Shown: piece after piece, positions 1-7,627 of the stretch
How positions within the stretch are numbered: the first letter of the stretch is position 1
Layout of the letters: the number at the start of each line of letters is the position of its first letter
Assembly (NCBI GenBank): GCA_023141985.1
Contig: JAGLKH010000050.1
Coordinates: 1-18,060, forward strand
From: Flavobacteriaceae bacterium
GTDB taxonomy: Bacteria > Bacteroidota > Bacteroidia > Flavobacteriales > Flavobacteriaceae
DNA length: 18,060 bases
Direction of reading: 5' to 3'
Position numbers and translations under genes: made by a program
Notes under the pieces: generated by a model
Database searches by the model: none
What the model was told of the DNA's origin: nothing
The model's input: only the letters and a program-made list of their open reading frames with translations

Positions 1-14
1 ATTTACATATTCTT

Positions 15-48
15 TTGTCTTTCTAAAGAAATTATAGCTATATATTTG
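15..48 (+). promoter_or_regulatory. Probable dapD promoter (Bacteroidota type)
   Basis: TATATTTG at 41-48 matches the Bacteroidota -7 consensus TAnnTTTG exactly. A TTG at 15-17 lies 23 bases upstream, at the long end of the usual spacing for the -33 element. Transcription would begin near base 55 and give a leader of about 14 bases before the dapD ATG at 69. The match is seen directly; promoter activity is inferred. Confidence 0.5.
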
Positions 49-68
49 TTTGCTAATTAAATTAAATA

Positions 69-884
69 ATGGAAGATATTAAATTTGTAATTGAGAATGC
101 CTGGGAAAACAGGGCGCTTCTAAAAGAAGAAACAACAATTTCTATGATTAAAAGGGTTATAGATTTATTAGATAAAGGCCTTCTTCGTGTTGCAGAACCC
201 AACGATAATGGATGGCAGGTAAACGAATGGGTGAAAAAAGCAGTTGTGCTTTATTTTCCAATACAAAAAATGAAAACTTTTGAAGTTGGCCCTTTAGAAT
301 TTCATGATAAAATACCATTAAAAACGGGTTATGCTAAAAAAGGTATTCGTGTTGTTCCTCATGCAGTTGCTCGTCATGGTTCTTATATTTCTCACGGAAC
401 CATTTTAATGCCAAGCTATGTTAATATTGGAGCATATATAGATGAAGGCACAATGGTAGATACCTGGGCGACTGTTGGCAGTTGTGCCCAAATTGGCAAA
501 AATGTCCATTTATCGGGGGGTGTTGGTATTGGTGGAGTTTTAGAACCTTTACAAGCTGCCCCGGTTATTATTGAAGATAATGCGTTTATTGGTTCACGAT
601 GTATAGTAGTTGAAGGTGTTCGTGTTGAAAAAGAAGCTGTTCTTGGCGCAAATGTTGTTTTAACAGCATCTACTAAAATAATTGATGTTACCGGAAACCA
701 ACCTAAAGAAATGAAAGGAATTGTTCCTTCTCGCTCTGTAGTAATACCTGGAAGTTATAGAAAAACGTTTCCAGCTGGAGATTACAATGTACCCTGTGCT
801 TTAATTATCGGTAAACGCAAAGAAAGTACAAATAAAAAAACATCATTAAATAATGCACTTCGTGAATATGATGTCGCTGTTTAG
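69..884 (+). CDS. dapD: 2,3,4,5-tetrahydropyridine-2,6-dicarboxylate N-succinyltransferase
   Basis: This cytoplasmic enzyme transfers a succinyl group from succinyl-CoA to tetrahydrodipicolinate in the succinylase branch of lysine and diaminopimelate synthesis, so it also feeds peptidoglycan. The 271-residue product has the family's usual length. A helical N-terminal domain (about 1-90, with the motif NGWQVNEWVKKA near 47-58) precedes a left-handed beta-helix of hexapeptide repeats (about 93-230). That helix includes the typical stretches around VNIGAYIDEG, MVDTWATVGSCAQIG and GGVLEPLQAAPV. The final residues form the usual C-terminal cap. The ATG at 69 gives a full-length N-terminus and sits just behind a good promoter match. 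The gene is 51 bases ahead of the next gene on the same strand, so some read-through is possible, but the functions differ. Assignment is secure from sequence similarity that I recognise. Confidence 0.97.
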   Translation: MEDIKFVIENAWENRALLKEETTISMIKRVIDLLDKGLLRVAEPNDNGWQVNEWVKKAVVLYFPIQKMKTFEVGPLEFHDKIPLKTGYAKKGIRVVPHAVARHGSYISHGTILMPSYVNIGAYIDEGTMVDTWATVGSCAQIGKNVHLSGGVGIGGVLEPLQAAPVIIEDNAFIGSRCIVVEGVRVEKEAVLGANVVLTASTKIIDVTGNQPKEMKGIVPSRSVVIPGSYRKTFPAGDYNVPCALIIGKRKESTNKKTSLNNALREYDVAV

Positions 885-935
885 TTATTTTAGACAAAAA
901 ATTAATAGAACGTTAATAAAAAATAAATCTATTTT

Positions 936-1616
936 ATGAAAATTATTATTCTCGCTGCCGGAATAGGTTCTAGACTTGGAAATCCGTTTCCTAAGCCATT
1001 AACACTACTGAAAAACGGAAAAAGCATTATGAGAATGCAAACCGATAATATTGCTTCACGTTATAATATAGATGATATAAATGTAGTAGTCGGATTTAAA
1101 AAAGACCTAATTATGGAGCGTTTTCCAGAACTAACTTATGTATATAATCCATTTTTTGACAGAACGAACACTTCAAAAAGCCTACTACAAGCTTTAAAAA
1201 AAAATCGCGATGAATCTGTTTTGTGGCTTAATGGTGATGTTGTTTTTGATGAAAAATTACTGGATGTTTTAAATCCTTATATTAAAACAAACACTTCTTT
1301 TGTTGCCGTAAATAAGAATAAAGTAGGTGAAGAAGAAGTTAAATACACTTTAAAAGAAGGTTATATTTACAGGCTTTCAAAAATTGTAAAAAATGGACTT
1401 GGAGAAGCTGTAGGTATTAATTTTATTTCTTCAAATGACATTCTTAAATTCATTAAAAGACTAGAAGAATGTGATGATAATGATTATTTTGAAAGAGGTT
1501 TAGAAATAGCCATAGAAAAAGATAATTTAAAAATAAAAGCCGTTGATATTTCAGCTTACAACTGTTTGGAAATAGATTTTATGGAAGATCTTGAAAACGC
1601 CAACAACTTGCTTTAA
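936..1616 (+). CDS. LicC-like nucleotidyltransferase (NTP_transferase family)
   Basis: The product (226 residues) belongs to the sugar/alcohol-phosphate nucleotidyltransferases, which join NTP to a phosphorylated substrate and release pyrophosphate. The N-terminal signature LAAGIGSRL (6-14) followed by PKPL (19-22) binds the nucleotide, and NGD at 99-101 supplies a metal-binding aspartate. NTSKSL at 78-83 matches the position of the N-x-x-S-L region of LicC-type phosphocholine cytidylyltransferases. The length is that of a single catalytic domain with no hexapeptide acyltransferase tail, which argues against GlmU. Its stop TAA overlaps by one base the ATG of a CDP-glycerol-type transferase, so the pair is probably translationally coupled. 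I infer that it may make the CDP-activated donor used by that neighbour. The substrate (choline phosphate, glycerol phosphate, or another) cannot be read from the sequence. Confidence 0.8.
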   Translation: MKIIILAAGIGSRLGNPFPKPLTLLKNGKSIMRMQTDNIASRYNIDDINVVVGFKKDLIMERFPELTYVYNPFFDRTNTSKSLLQALKKNRDESVLWLNGDVVFDEKLLDVLNPYIKTNTSFVAVNKNKVGEEEVKYTLKEGYIYRLSKIVKNGLGEAVGINFISSNDILKFIKRLEECDDNDYFERGLEIAIEKDNLKIKAVDISAYNCLEIDFMEDLENANNLL

Positions 1617-2665
1617 TGAAAGTTATTCTGTTTTGTCAAAATAATTATGCTTTCGGTATTTTAGAACCCATAAGAAATGTTCTTGAAAAGCAAGGACAAA
1701 ATTATATTTGGTTTATTTCAGAAAAAATTGTTGACGATTTCCCATTCAAATCTAATAAACACACCACACTAATCTCAGATTTAGAGCATTATCAAAGTGA
1801 TGTTATTTTTGTACCAGGAAATGCAGTGCCTTATTATTTAAGAGGCCTTAAAGTTCAAATCTTTCATGGGCTAGCCGGAGAAAAAAAAGGACACTTTAGA
1901 ATGAGGCATTATTTTGACTTGTATCTCACTCAAGGACCGTATTTTACAAACAAGTTTAAAGAGTTAAAAACTAAATATAAAGACTTTGATGTTATTGAAA
2001 CTGGCTGGCCGAAACTAGATATTTTTGGCGAAGACAAAACATGCTATAAAAATTTTAAGGAAGAATTACTTGAAACACATAATGCAAAAAAAATAATTCT
2101 TTATGCCCCAACCTTTTCACCAAAATTAACCTCAGCTTCTTTTTTAGTAGATCAAATTAAAAAACTTGCCGACAATTCAGAATATCTTATTCTTCTAAAA
2201 TTTCATCCCTTAATGGCACAGAAGTGGCTAGATATATATCAAAATTTAGCTGATGATATCCCTAATATTATTTTTCAAAAAGAAAAGAATATCATTAAGT
2301 TTTTATTGATTTCAGATTTACTTATAAGTGATACCTCTTCGGTTATTTATGAATTTATCTTGCTTGACAAACCAGTAATTACGTTCAATAGCATATCAGA
2401 AAACATAATTTGGGAAGATTCTAATGAATACAATAACTTAACGGATTTAGTAAAAAATAATTTAGAAGAAGACCCTTATGCAAGTTCTAGAGCATACATT
2501 TACCAACAATTCCATCCTTATAATGATGGGAAATCGGCAGAGCGTATGATAGAAACAACAAGATTATATATAAACTCAAATGGAGTTCCGGAAAAAAGAG
2601 AAATATCCTTTTTAAGACGATTAAAAATCCATTCAATTTTCGGAAAATCCAGTAAGAAAAATTAA
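1616..2665 (+). CDS. CDP-glycerol glycerophosphotransferase family protein
   Basis: The 349-residue product resembles the TagB/TagF family, which transfers an alcohol phosphate from a CDP-linked donor to a glycan or lipid-linked acceptor on the cytoplasmic side of the membrane. Family motifs are visible: H84 in QIFHGLAGEK, GWPKLD at 130-135, ILYAPTF at 161-167, KFHP with H197, and the donor-binding SDTSSVIYE at 238-246. No clear transmembrane helix is seen, so membrane association would be peripheral; the C-terminus is basic. In Gram-negative bacteria such enzymes usually decorate lipopolysaccharide or capsule rather than teichoic acid. The start overlaps the upstream nucleotidyltransferase stop (TAATG), and the next glycosyltransferase begins one base after its stop. 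This context supports a surface-glycan role. The exact group transferred is unknown. Confidence 0.85.
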   Translation: MKVILFCQNNYAFGILEPIRNVLEKQGQNYIWFISEKIVDDFPFKSNKHTTLISDLEHYQSDVIFVPGNAVPYYLRGLKVQIFHGLAGEKKGHFRMRHYFDLYLTQGPYFTNKFKELKTKYKDFDVIETGWPKLDIFGEDKTCYKNFKEELLETHNAKKIILYAPTFSPKLTSASFLVDQIKKLADNSEYLILLKFHPLMAQKWLDIYQNLADDIPNIIFQKEKNIIKFLLISDLLISDTSSVIYEFILLDKPVITFNSISENIIWEDSNEYNNLTDLVKNNLEEDPYASSRAYIYQQFHPYNDGKSAERMIETTRLYINSNGVPEKREISFLRRLKIHSIFGKSSKKN

Positions 2666-2666
2666 T

Positions 2667-3425
2667 ATGACGAACAAATTAACAGCAATAATTCCTACAG
2701 GAAATGAAATACATAATATTGAAGCAGTAATAGCTTCAGTAGATTTTGCTGATGAAATTTTAGTTGCAGATAGTTTTAGCACAGATGGCACTTATGAAAA
2801 AGCCCTAAAATTAGCTACAAAAGTAATTAGAAGATCTTATAATTATGCAGCAGACCATAAAAACTGGGCTATTCCGCAAGCAAAACATGAATGGATTTTA
2901 CTTGTTGATGCTGATGAGAGAGTAACTTCAGAATTAAAAGAAGAAATAATTGAAATTCTTAAAAACCCAAAAGAAGATATTGTTGCATATTGGATTGGCA
3001 GAAAAAATCATTTTATGGGAGAACGTGTTAAATATAGTGGCTGGAGAAATGATACTGTTATTAGACTATTTAAAAGAGACTTTTGCAGTTATGAAGATAA
3101 ACTGGTACATGAAGAAATAATAGCAAATGGACCTATTGGAAAATTAAAAAACAAATTCTACCATAATACTTACGTTACTTTTGATAATTATATTGAAAAA
3201 ATGAATCGTTATGCAACATGGCAAGCTAAAGATTATGATGTAAGAACAGGCCGACTTACTCCATACCACTTTGTTATTAAACCATTTTGGGGATTTTTTA
3301 AACACTACATTTTACAAAGTGGATTTAGAGATGGTGTTGTAGGATTAACTATTGGATATATACAAGCTTATGTTATTTTTATACGTTATGTAAAACTTTG
3401 GCTATTACGAAAAAATCGTAAATAA
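2667..3425 (+). CDS. Family 2 glycosyltransferase, WaaE/KdtX-like
   Basis: This 252-residue protein is a GT-A fold inverting glycosyltransferase that moves a sugar from a nucleotide donor. The N-terminal strand LTAIIPTGNEIHNI (5-18), the acidic site VADSFSTDGT (33-42) and the metal-binding DADER (81-85) are arranged as in lipopolysaccharide core beta-glucosyltransferases of the WaaE/KdtX group. A mildly unusual point is PTGNEI, where relatives commonly have an aromatic residue before NE. The C-terminal part (about 205-248) has an amphipathic or membrane-touching segment rich in aromatic residues, typical of this group. It lies one base after the CDP-glycerol-type transferase gene and so is probably the last gene of that operon. 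It converges on a Kdo-kinase-like gene with a 2-base gap. The family is secure; donor and acceptor are unknown. Confidence 0.88.
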   Translation: MTNKLTAIIPTGNEIHNIEAVIASVDFADEILVADSFSTDGTYEKALKLATKVIRRSYNYAADHKNWAIPQAKHEWILLVDADERVTSELKEEIIEILKNPKEDIVAYWIGRKNHFMGERVKYSGWRNDTVIRLFKRDFCSYEDKLVHEEIIANGPIGKLKNKFYHNTYVTFDNYIEKMNRYATWQAKDYDVRTGRLTPYHFVIKPFWGFFKHYILQSGFRDGVVGLTIGYIQAYVIFIRYVKLWLLRKNRK

Positions 3426-3433
3426 TATTATTT
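3420..3433. repeat. 14-bp AT palindrome holding both convergent stop codons
   Basis: AAATAATATTATTT is a perfect palindrome. The glycosyltransferase stop (TAA, 3423-3425) and the opposite-strand stop of the kinase-like gene (TTA, 3428-3430) sit symmetrically within it. It is too AT-rich to make a strong terminator, and there is no separate intergenic space for one, so each transcript probably ends inside the other gene. Confidence 0.5.
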
Positions 3434-4180
3434 CCAAAATAAAAACTTCTTTTTTAAACGTTTCTTTCTCTGAAATTTATCTTGAAACGTTTTAGTTGAA
3501 TTCCACATTAACTCAAATATCTTTTCAAAATTATCTCCAGAACATTTAGCATATTCGTCACTCATCACTTCTACCATAGATTTATAAATAGTGAGTCTCG
3601 AAAAATTCTTAATTCTGGCATTAAAACTCATGGGTTTAAATTTCATTCTATTTAAATCTACTAAATAGAAATCGTATCCTTCTCCATTCTTTATTATTAA
3701 TGTATTTCCAGGAGAATGATCTAAAAAATTTATGTTCAACTCATGCAATTTATAAGTAAATCTTGTAAAAGCTCTTAAAATATTTTCATGATCAGGAAAA
3801 TCTAAATTATGGGTAAGTTCTCTATAGGTTAAATCATATTTTAAGTGTTCACTAACATAAAAACTCTTTTTAAACAAAAAAGGTGTTGTAAACTCATAAT
3901 ATGCGATTGGGTTAGGTGTCCCTATTCCTAATGTCATCAATTTTTTGGCATATTCAAAAGAACGTTGTGCTTTACTTTTCCGAAAAAAATTGTAAACAAT
4001 TTGATTTATTAAGTTTGGGGTTTTAAAAGATTTTACATTTAAGACCATAGTATTCAATTGAAATAATTTCAATTTATTCCTCGCATCTTTGATACCTTCT
4101 CCCGAACTGTCAAAATCTTCAATAAAGCCATCAATATCTAATTCAAAATCTTGGTATTTACTATGAATCACTTTCTTCAT
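3428..4180 (-). CDS. Lipopolysaccharide kinase-like protein (Kdo/WaaP family)
   Basis: The 250-residue product has the layout of the small protein-kinase-like lipopolysaccharide kinases, which phosphorylate Kdo or core heptose. A candidate ATP-binding lysine is K50 in LNVKSF. The hinge region is around YVSEHL (108-113). The catalytic loop is FLDHSPGN (152-159), with D154 and N159 spaced as in eukaryotic HRDxxxxN, and the metal-binding DLN follows in LVDLNRM (173-179). The C-terminus is very basic, consistent with binding a membrane or lipid A phosphates. It converges with the glycosyltransferase cluster and is divergent from the threonylcarbamoyl-AMP synthase gene, 75 bases away. The active-site residues look intact, so I expect real kinase activity. 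The substrate is inferred from family and neighbours only. Confidence 0.78.
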   Translation of the reverse strand: MKKVIHSKYQDFELDIDGFIEDFDSSGEGIKDARNKLKLFQLNTMVLNVKSFKTPNLINQIVYNFFRKSKAQRSFEYAKKLMTLGIGTPNPIAYYEFTTPFLFKKSFYVSEHLKYDLTYRELTHNLDFPDHENILRAFTRFTYKLHELNINFLDHSPGNTLIIKNGEGYDFYLVDLNRMKFKPMSFNARIKNFSRLTIYKSMVEVMSDEYAKCSGDNFEKIFELMWNSTKTFQDKFQRKKRLKKKFLFWK

Positions 4181-4224
4181 GTGGCAATATTACAAAGTTT
4201 TAAGACAATGTAGAAAACTAATCT

Positions 4225-4232
4225 TAAATTTG
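4225..4232 (+). promoter_or_regulatory. -7 element upstream of the t6A gene
   Basis: TAAATTTG fits TAnnTTTG exactly and lies 23 bases before the ATG at 4256. No clean TTG or TTTG is present at the expected -33 distance (the nearest is a TTTTAA run near 4198-4203), so this is a half-supported promoter. The 75-base gap must also hold the leftward promoter of the kinase-like gene. Confidence 0.4.
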
Positions 4233-4255
4233 CAGATAAAGTCTTTTGATTATTT

Positions 4256-4816
4256 ATGAAAACCGAAATTAATAACGCCATAAAAATACTAAAACAGGGA
4301 GGCATAATCCTTTATCCAACAGATACAGTTTGGGGTATTGGTTGTGATGCTACAAATTATGATGCTGTAGAAAAAATATATAAATTAAAACAACGTGAAG
4401 ATCACAAATCGATGATATGTTTAGTAAGTGATTTTAAAATGCTTAATCAATATATTGAAAATGTTCCTGAGGTAGCATACGATATTATTAAATATGCTAC
4501 AAAACCTACTACAGTTATTTATGACAAACCATTACATATAGCAGAAAATTTAATTGCTAAAGACAATACTCTTGCCATTAGAGTTGTTCGCGAATCATTT
4601 TCCAATCAATTTTTAAAAAAATTTAGAAAACCAATTGTATCTACTTCAGCAAACATTAGCGGCCAACCAACCCCAAAATCATTTAAAGAAATAAGTGAAG
4701 AGATTATAAAAGGTGTGGACTATGTTGTAAATTTGCCACACGAAAAAAAAGCAGGAAAGCCTTCGTCAATAATTAAATTAACAAACGATGGTAAGGTAAA
4801 AGTGATACGACAATAA
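4256..4816 (+). CDS. L-threonylcarbamoyladenylate synthase (TsaC/YrdC/Sua5 family)
   Basis: This cytoplasmic enzyme makes threonylcarbamoyl-AMP from threonine, bicarbonate and ATP, the first step of the universal t6A modification at position 37 of ANN-decoding tRNAs. The 186-residue chain is a single YrdC domain without the extra C-terminal Sua5 domain, so it is the short form. Visible motifs are YPTDTVWGIGCDA (20-32), the basic KLKQRED (43-49) that corresponds to the K-x-R substrate-binding region, and the nucleotide-binding STSANISGQ (129-137). It stands next to the CCA-adding enzyme, another tRNA-maturation gene, on the same strand, but 161 bases of repeat-like sequence separate them. Assignment to the family is secure. 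I leave the symbol blank because tsaC and sua5 are both used for this form. Confidence 0.93.
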   Translation: MKTEINNAIKILKQGGIILYPTDTVWGIGCDATNYDAVEKIYKLKQREDHKSMICLVSDFKMLNQYIENVPEVAYDIIKYATKPTTVIYDKPLHIAENLIAKDNTLAIRVVRESFSNQFLKKFRKPIVSTSANISGQPTPKSFKEISEEIIKGVDYVVNLPHEKKAGKPSSIIKLTNDGKVKVIRQ

Positions 4817-4822
4817 AAAATA

Positions 4823-4968
4823 GCCACTAATACACTAATTATTATTCAGCAAACTCTCATAAAGATTTATTAGACCCTAAAAGAATAGTTTTATAAATAA
4901 TTCGTGTGATATAGGCTTTATTAATAAACACCTGAGTAAGAAGACATAAATATTCGTGTATTCGTGGC
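4823..4968. repeat. 146-bp inverted-repeat element between two tRNA genes
   Basis: The left arm GCCACTAATACACTAAT (4823-4839) and the right arm ATTCGTGTATTCGTGGC (4952-4968) are inverted repeats matching at 15 of 17 positions. Each arm is itself a direct repeat of a heptamer (CACTAAT twice, ATTCGTG twice), and a further ATTCGTG occurs at 4900-4906. A perfect 12-bp palindrome TTTATTAATAAA lies at 4917-4928. There is no reading frame inside. The right arm ends 9 bases before the ATG of the CCA-adding enzyme, so the element provides that gene's leader. The structure resembles a small non-autonomous repeat (REP- or MITE-like). I see no flanking target duplication, so mobility is unproven. Confidence 0.5.
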
Positions 4969-4977
4969 AAAGAAAAA

Positions 4978-6405
4978 ATGAATTACAAAAAAGCACTACA
5001 ACATAACATCTTTAAAATTATTAGTCTTTCTGCTAAAGAATTAAGTTTAGACAGCTATGTAATTGGTGGCTTTGTTAGAGATTTAATACTACAACGCGGT
5101 GTACATAAAGATATAGATGTTGTTGCTATAGGAAGTGGTATAAAACTCGCAAAACAAGTCTCTCAAAATTTACCCAATACCCCCAAAGTACAAGTGTTTA
5201 AAACTTATGGTACTGCAATGATTAGATATGAGGAAATAGAAATAGAATTTGTTGGTGCACGAAAAGAATCCTATAGCGCAGATAGTAGAAATCCTATAGT
5301 TGAAAATGGCACGCTTCAAGACGACCAAAAACGTCGTGATTTTACAATTAATGCTTTGGCTCTTGATTTAAGTGAAGACAATTATGGTGATTTACTTGAC
5401 CCATTTAATGGTATACAGGATTTGAATGATAAAATTATTCGTACACCTTTAAATCCAGACATCACATTTAGCGATGATCCTTTACGAATGATGAGAGCCA
5501 TACGTTTTGCAAGTCAGCTCAATTTTATTATTGAAGATAAATCGCTAAATGCTATTACTAATAATAATAGTAGAATTGAAATCATTACTAAAGAAAGAAT
5601 CGTTGTTGAACTCAATAAAATTCTGAAAAGTAAAAAGCCTTCAGTTGGATTTTTATTACTTGAAAAAACAGGGTTATTAGAATATATTTTACCTGAACTT
5701 ACAGCATTAAAAGGTATAGATGAAGTTGAAGGGCAGCGCCATAAAGATAATTTTTATCACACTTTAGAAGTTGTGGATAATATTGCTAAAAGCACGGATA
5801 ATTTGTGGTTACGTTGGTCAGCTTTATTACACGATATTGGGAAAGCACCAACAAAAAAGTTTCATAAAAAAAATGGTTGGACTTTTCATGCCCATGAATT
5901 CGAAGGCTCTAAAATGGTATATCAATTATTTAAAAGGTTAAAAATGCCATTACACGACAAGATGAAATTTGTACAAAAAATGGTGTTTATGAGTTCTCGT
6001 CCAATTGCATTGGCACAAGATACAGTAACCGATTCGGCTGTACGTCGTTTAGTTTTTGATGCTGGCGATTTTGTAGATGATCTCATGACGCTTTGCGAAG
6101 CAGACATAACTACCAAAAACTCAAAAAAGTTTAAAAAGTATCATAACAATTTTAAAATTGTTCGTGAAAAGATTATAGAAGTTGAAGAACGCGATCATGT
6201 TCGAAATTTTCAACCTCCTGTGTCTGGCGAAGAAATTATGAAAACCTTTAATCTAAAACCTTCGCGAGAAATCGGTTTAATTAAAGATATTATTAAAGAA
6301 GCTATTTTAGAAGGCATCATTCCAAATGAATATGAAGCTGCATATGAATTGATGCTCGAAGAGGGAGAGAAATTAGGACTGAAAAAAGTTGAGAGTAAGC
6401 AGTAA
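4978..6405 (+). CDS. cca: CCA-adding tRNA nucleotidyltransferase with HD domain
   Basis: The 475-residue enzyme adds or repairs the 3'-terminal CCA of tRNA using CTP and ATP without a nucleic-acid template. It is a class II nucleotidyltransferase. GGFVRD (30-35) and the catalytic pair D45/D47 in KDIDVV form the head domain. RRDFTINALA (119-128) and DDPLRMMRAIRFA (167-179) form the neck that selects nucleotides. An HD phosphohydrolase domain follows, with H261, the HD doublet H285-D286 in ALLHDIGK, and H304/H306 downstream; related enzymes use this domain for 2',3'-cyclic phosphatase or phosphodiesterase activity. All key residues are present. The first ATG gives a complete head domain and lies just after the inverted-repeat element. 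The C-terminal 60 residues are helical and charged. Whether it adds all of CCA or only A or CC cannot be decided here. Confidence 0.92.
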   Translation: MNYKKALQHNIFKIISLSAKELSLDSYVIGGFVRDLILQRGVHKDIDVVAIGSGIKLAKQVSQNLPNTPKVQVFKTYGTAMIRYEEIEIEFVGARKESYSADSRNPIVENGTLQDDQKRRDFTINALALDLSEDNYGDLLDPFNGIQDLNDKIIRTPLNPDITFSDDPLRMMRAIRFASQLNFIIEDKSLNAITNNNSRIEIITKERIVVELNKILKSKKPSVGFLLLEKTGLLEYILPELTALKGIDEVEGQRHKDNFYHTLEVVDNIAKSTDNLWLRWSALLHDIGKAPTKKFHKKNGWTFHAHEFEGSKMVYQLFKRLKMPLHDKMKFVQKMVFMSSRPIALAQDTVTDSAVRRLVFDAGDFVDDLMTLCEADITTKNSKKFKKYHNNFKIVREKIIEVEERDHVRNFQPPVSGEEIMKTFNLKPSREIGLIKDIIKEAILEGIIPNEYEAAYELMLEEGEKLGLKKVESKQ

Positions 6406-6483
6406 CAGTTTGCAGTTCTACTTCTTTAAACCAATAAAAAATAAGTGCTGAGCAGTAATGTAAATTATTAAACTATATAATCC

Positions 6484-6562
6484 TCTTCCTTTGGGAGAAA
6501 TCGAAGATTCGACGAAACATTAATTTTTAAATAGACTCAATGAGTCAGATGTCCGAAGGACA
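6484..6562 (+). repeat. Cluster of four short hairpins before heme A synthase
   Basis: Four small inverted repeats lie in 79 bases. They are TCTTCC-TTT-GGGAGA (6484-6498, one G-U pair), TCGAA-GA-TTCGA (6501-6512), GACTCA-A-TGAGTC (6534-6546) and TGTCC-GAA-GGACA (6550-6562). The last two overlap an apparent ATG at 6540 and its first codons, just upstream of the better start at 6573. The pairing is seen directly. The block looks like intergenic repeat sequence or a structured leader rather than protein-coding sequence, and I cannot tell which. Confidence 0.45.
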
Positions 6563-6572
6563 GAGTGGGCTT

Positions 6573-7589
6573 ATGAAAAAAGACAGTAAAAAAGTCGTTA
6601 TATGGCTATTAACCGGTTGTTTACTAATCTTTATAATGGTTGTAATTGGTGGTATTACAAGATTAACTCATTCCGGGTTATCAATCTCAAATTACAAATT
6701 AATTTCTGGAACCATCCCACCTTTAAACGAAACCGAATGGCAAACAGCTTTTGACCTTTATAAACAATACCCTGAATATCAAAAATTAAATACGCATTTT
6801 TCTCTTCAAGATTTTAAAGACATTTACTTTTGGGAATGGTTACATCGTTTTATTGGCAGACTCATTGGTTTAGTTTTTTTCTTCCCCTTTTTATATTTTT
6901 TAATTAAAAAGCAGTTGACAAAACCAACCATAAGAAAGTCAATTATACTACTTAGTTTAGGAGCTTTTCAAGGATTTTTAGGCTGGTATATGGTAAAAAG
7001 CGGTTTGGTAGATAGGCCAGATGTAAGTCACTATAGGCTTGCAGCACATTTAACAACTGCTTTCATCACGTTTGGCTATACATTTTGGGTAGTGTTAGAT
7101 ATTATCTTTCCTAATAGAAAACAAATCAATAAATGCTTCAGGAATTTAATAAGAATTGGTTTAGGTGTTTTACTCCTACAAATTATTTACGGAGCTTTTG
7201 TGGCTGGTTTAGATGCAGGGTTTATACATAACCATTGGCCAATGATGGCTGATGGAAAATTTATTCACCAAACAGTTTATATAGAGCAAAATCCATTATA
7301 TAAAAATTTTACAGAAGGTAAAAGCGGTGTGCAATTTGTGCACAGAATTCTAGCCTATATTGTAGTTCTTTTAGTTTTTATTATTTGGAACAAAGCAAGA
7401 AAATTGAATTTAACAACACATCAAAAAAAGGGAATCCATATTCTTTTTGCAATGATGGGAATTCAATTTCTATTGGGCATATACACTCTACTATTCCAGG
7501 TTCCTGTATGGCTTGGAGTGGCACATCAAATTGGAGCATTTTTCTTATTAACAGCTATGTTATTTACCTTACATCGTTTCAGTAAATAA
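6573..7589 (+). CDS. ctaA: Heme A synthase (CtaA/Cox15 family)
   Basis: This integral membrane enzyme converts heme O to heme A for aa3-type cytochrome oxidases, acting in the cytoplasmic membrane. With the start at 6573 the protein has 338 residues and about eight transmembrane helices. Four conserved histidines that can ligate heme are visible: H91 in EWLHRFIGR, H159 in RLAAHLTT, H257 in QFVHRILAY and H318 in GVAHQIGAF. GGITRLTHSGLS (26-37) is a strong family signature, and the large loop containing HNHWPMMADGKFIHQ (219-233) is typical. An in-frame ATG at 6540 would add eleven residues (MSQMSEGQSGL), but these come from a hairpin-rich block and are unlike family N-termini, which begin close to KKDSKK; I therefore chose 6573. 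No other oxidase assembly gene is in the window. Confidence 0.9.
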   Translation: MKKDSKKVVIWLLTGCLLIFIMVVIGGITRLTHSGLSISNYKLISGTIPPLNETEWQTAFDLYKQYPEYQKLNTHFSLQDFKDIYFWEWLHRFIGRLIGLVFFFPFLYFLIKKQLTKPTIRKSIILLSLGAFQGFLGWYMVKSGLVDRPDVSHYRLAAHLTTAFITFGYTFWVVLDIIFPNRKQINKCFRNLIRIGLGVLLLQIIYGAFVAGLDAGFIHNHWPMMADGKFIHQTVYIEQNPLYKNFTEGKSGVQFVHRILAYIVVLLVFIIWNKARKLNLTTHQKKGIHILFAMMGIQFLLGIYTLLFQVPVWLGVAHQIGAFFLLTAMLFTLHRFSK

Positions 7590-7602
7590 TTCAAAAAAAG
7601 CA

Positions 7603-7610
7603 TATCTTTG
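7603..7610 (+). promoter_or_regulatory. -7 element for the pRiA4b ORF-3-like gene
   Basis: TATCTTTG matches TAnnTTTG exactly, 17 bases before the ATG at 7628. A TTTC at 7577-7580, 22 bases upstream and inside the end of the heme A synthase gene, is an imperfect -33 candidate. This suggests the small gene has its own promoter and a leader of about ten bases. Confidence 0.45.
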
Positions 7611-7627
7611 CAAACTAATTATTCGTT

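Noticed and set aside
5922..6116. Minus-strand frame inside the CCA-adding enzyme gene
   Set aside because: It is fully contained in a convincing gene on the other strand, with no protein-like motif or promoter.
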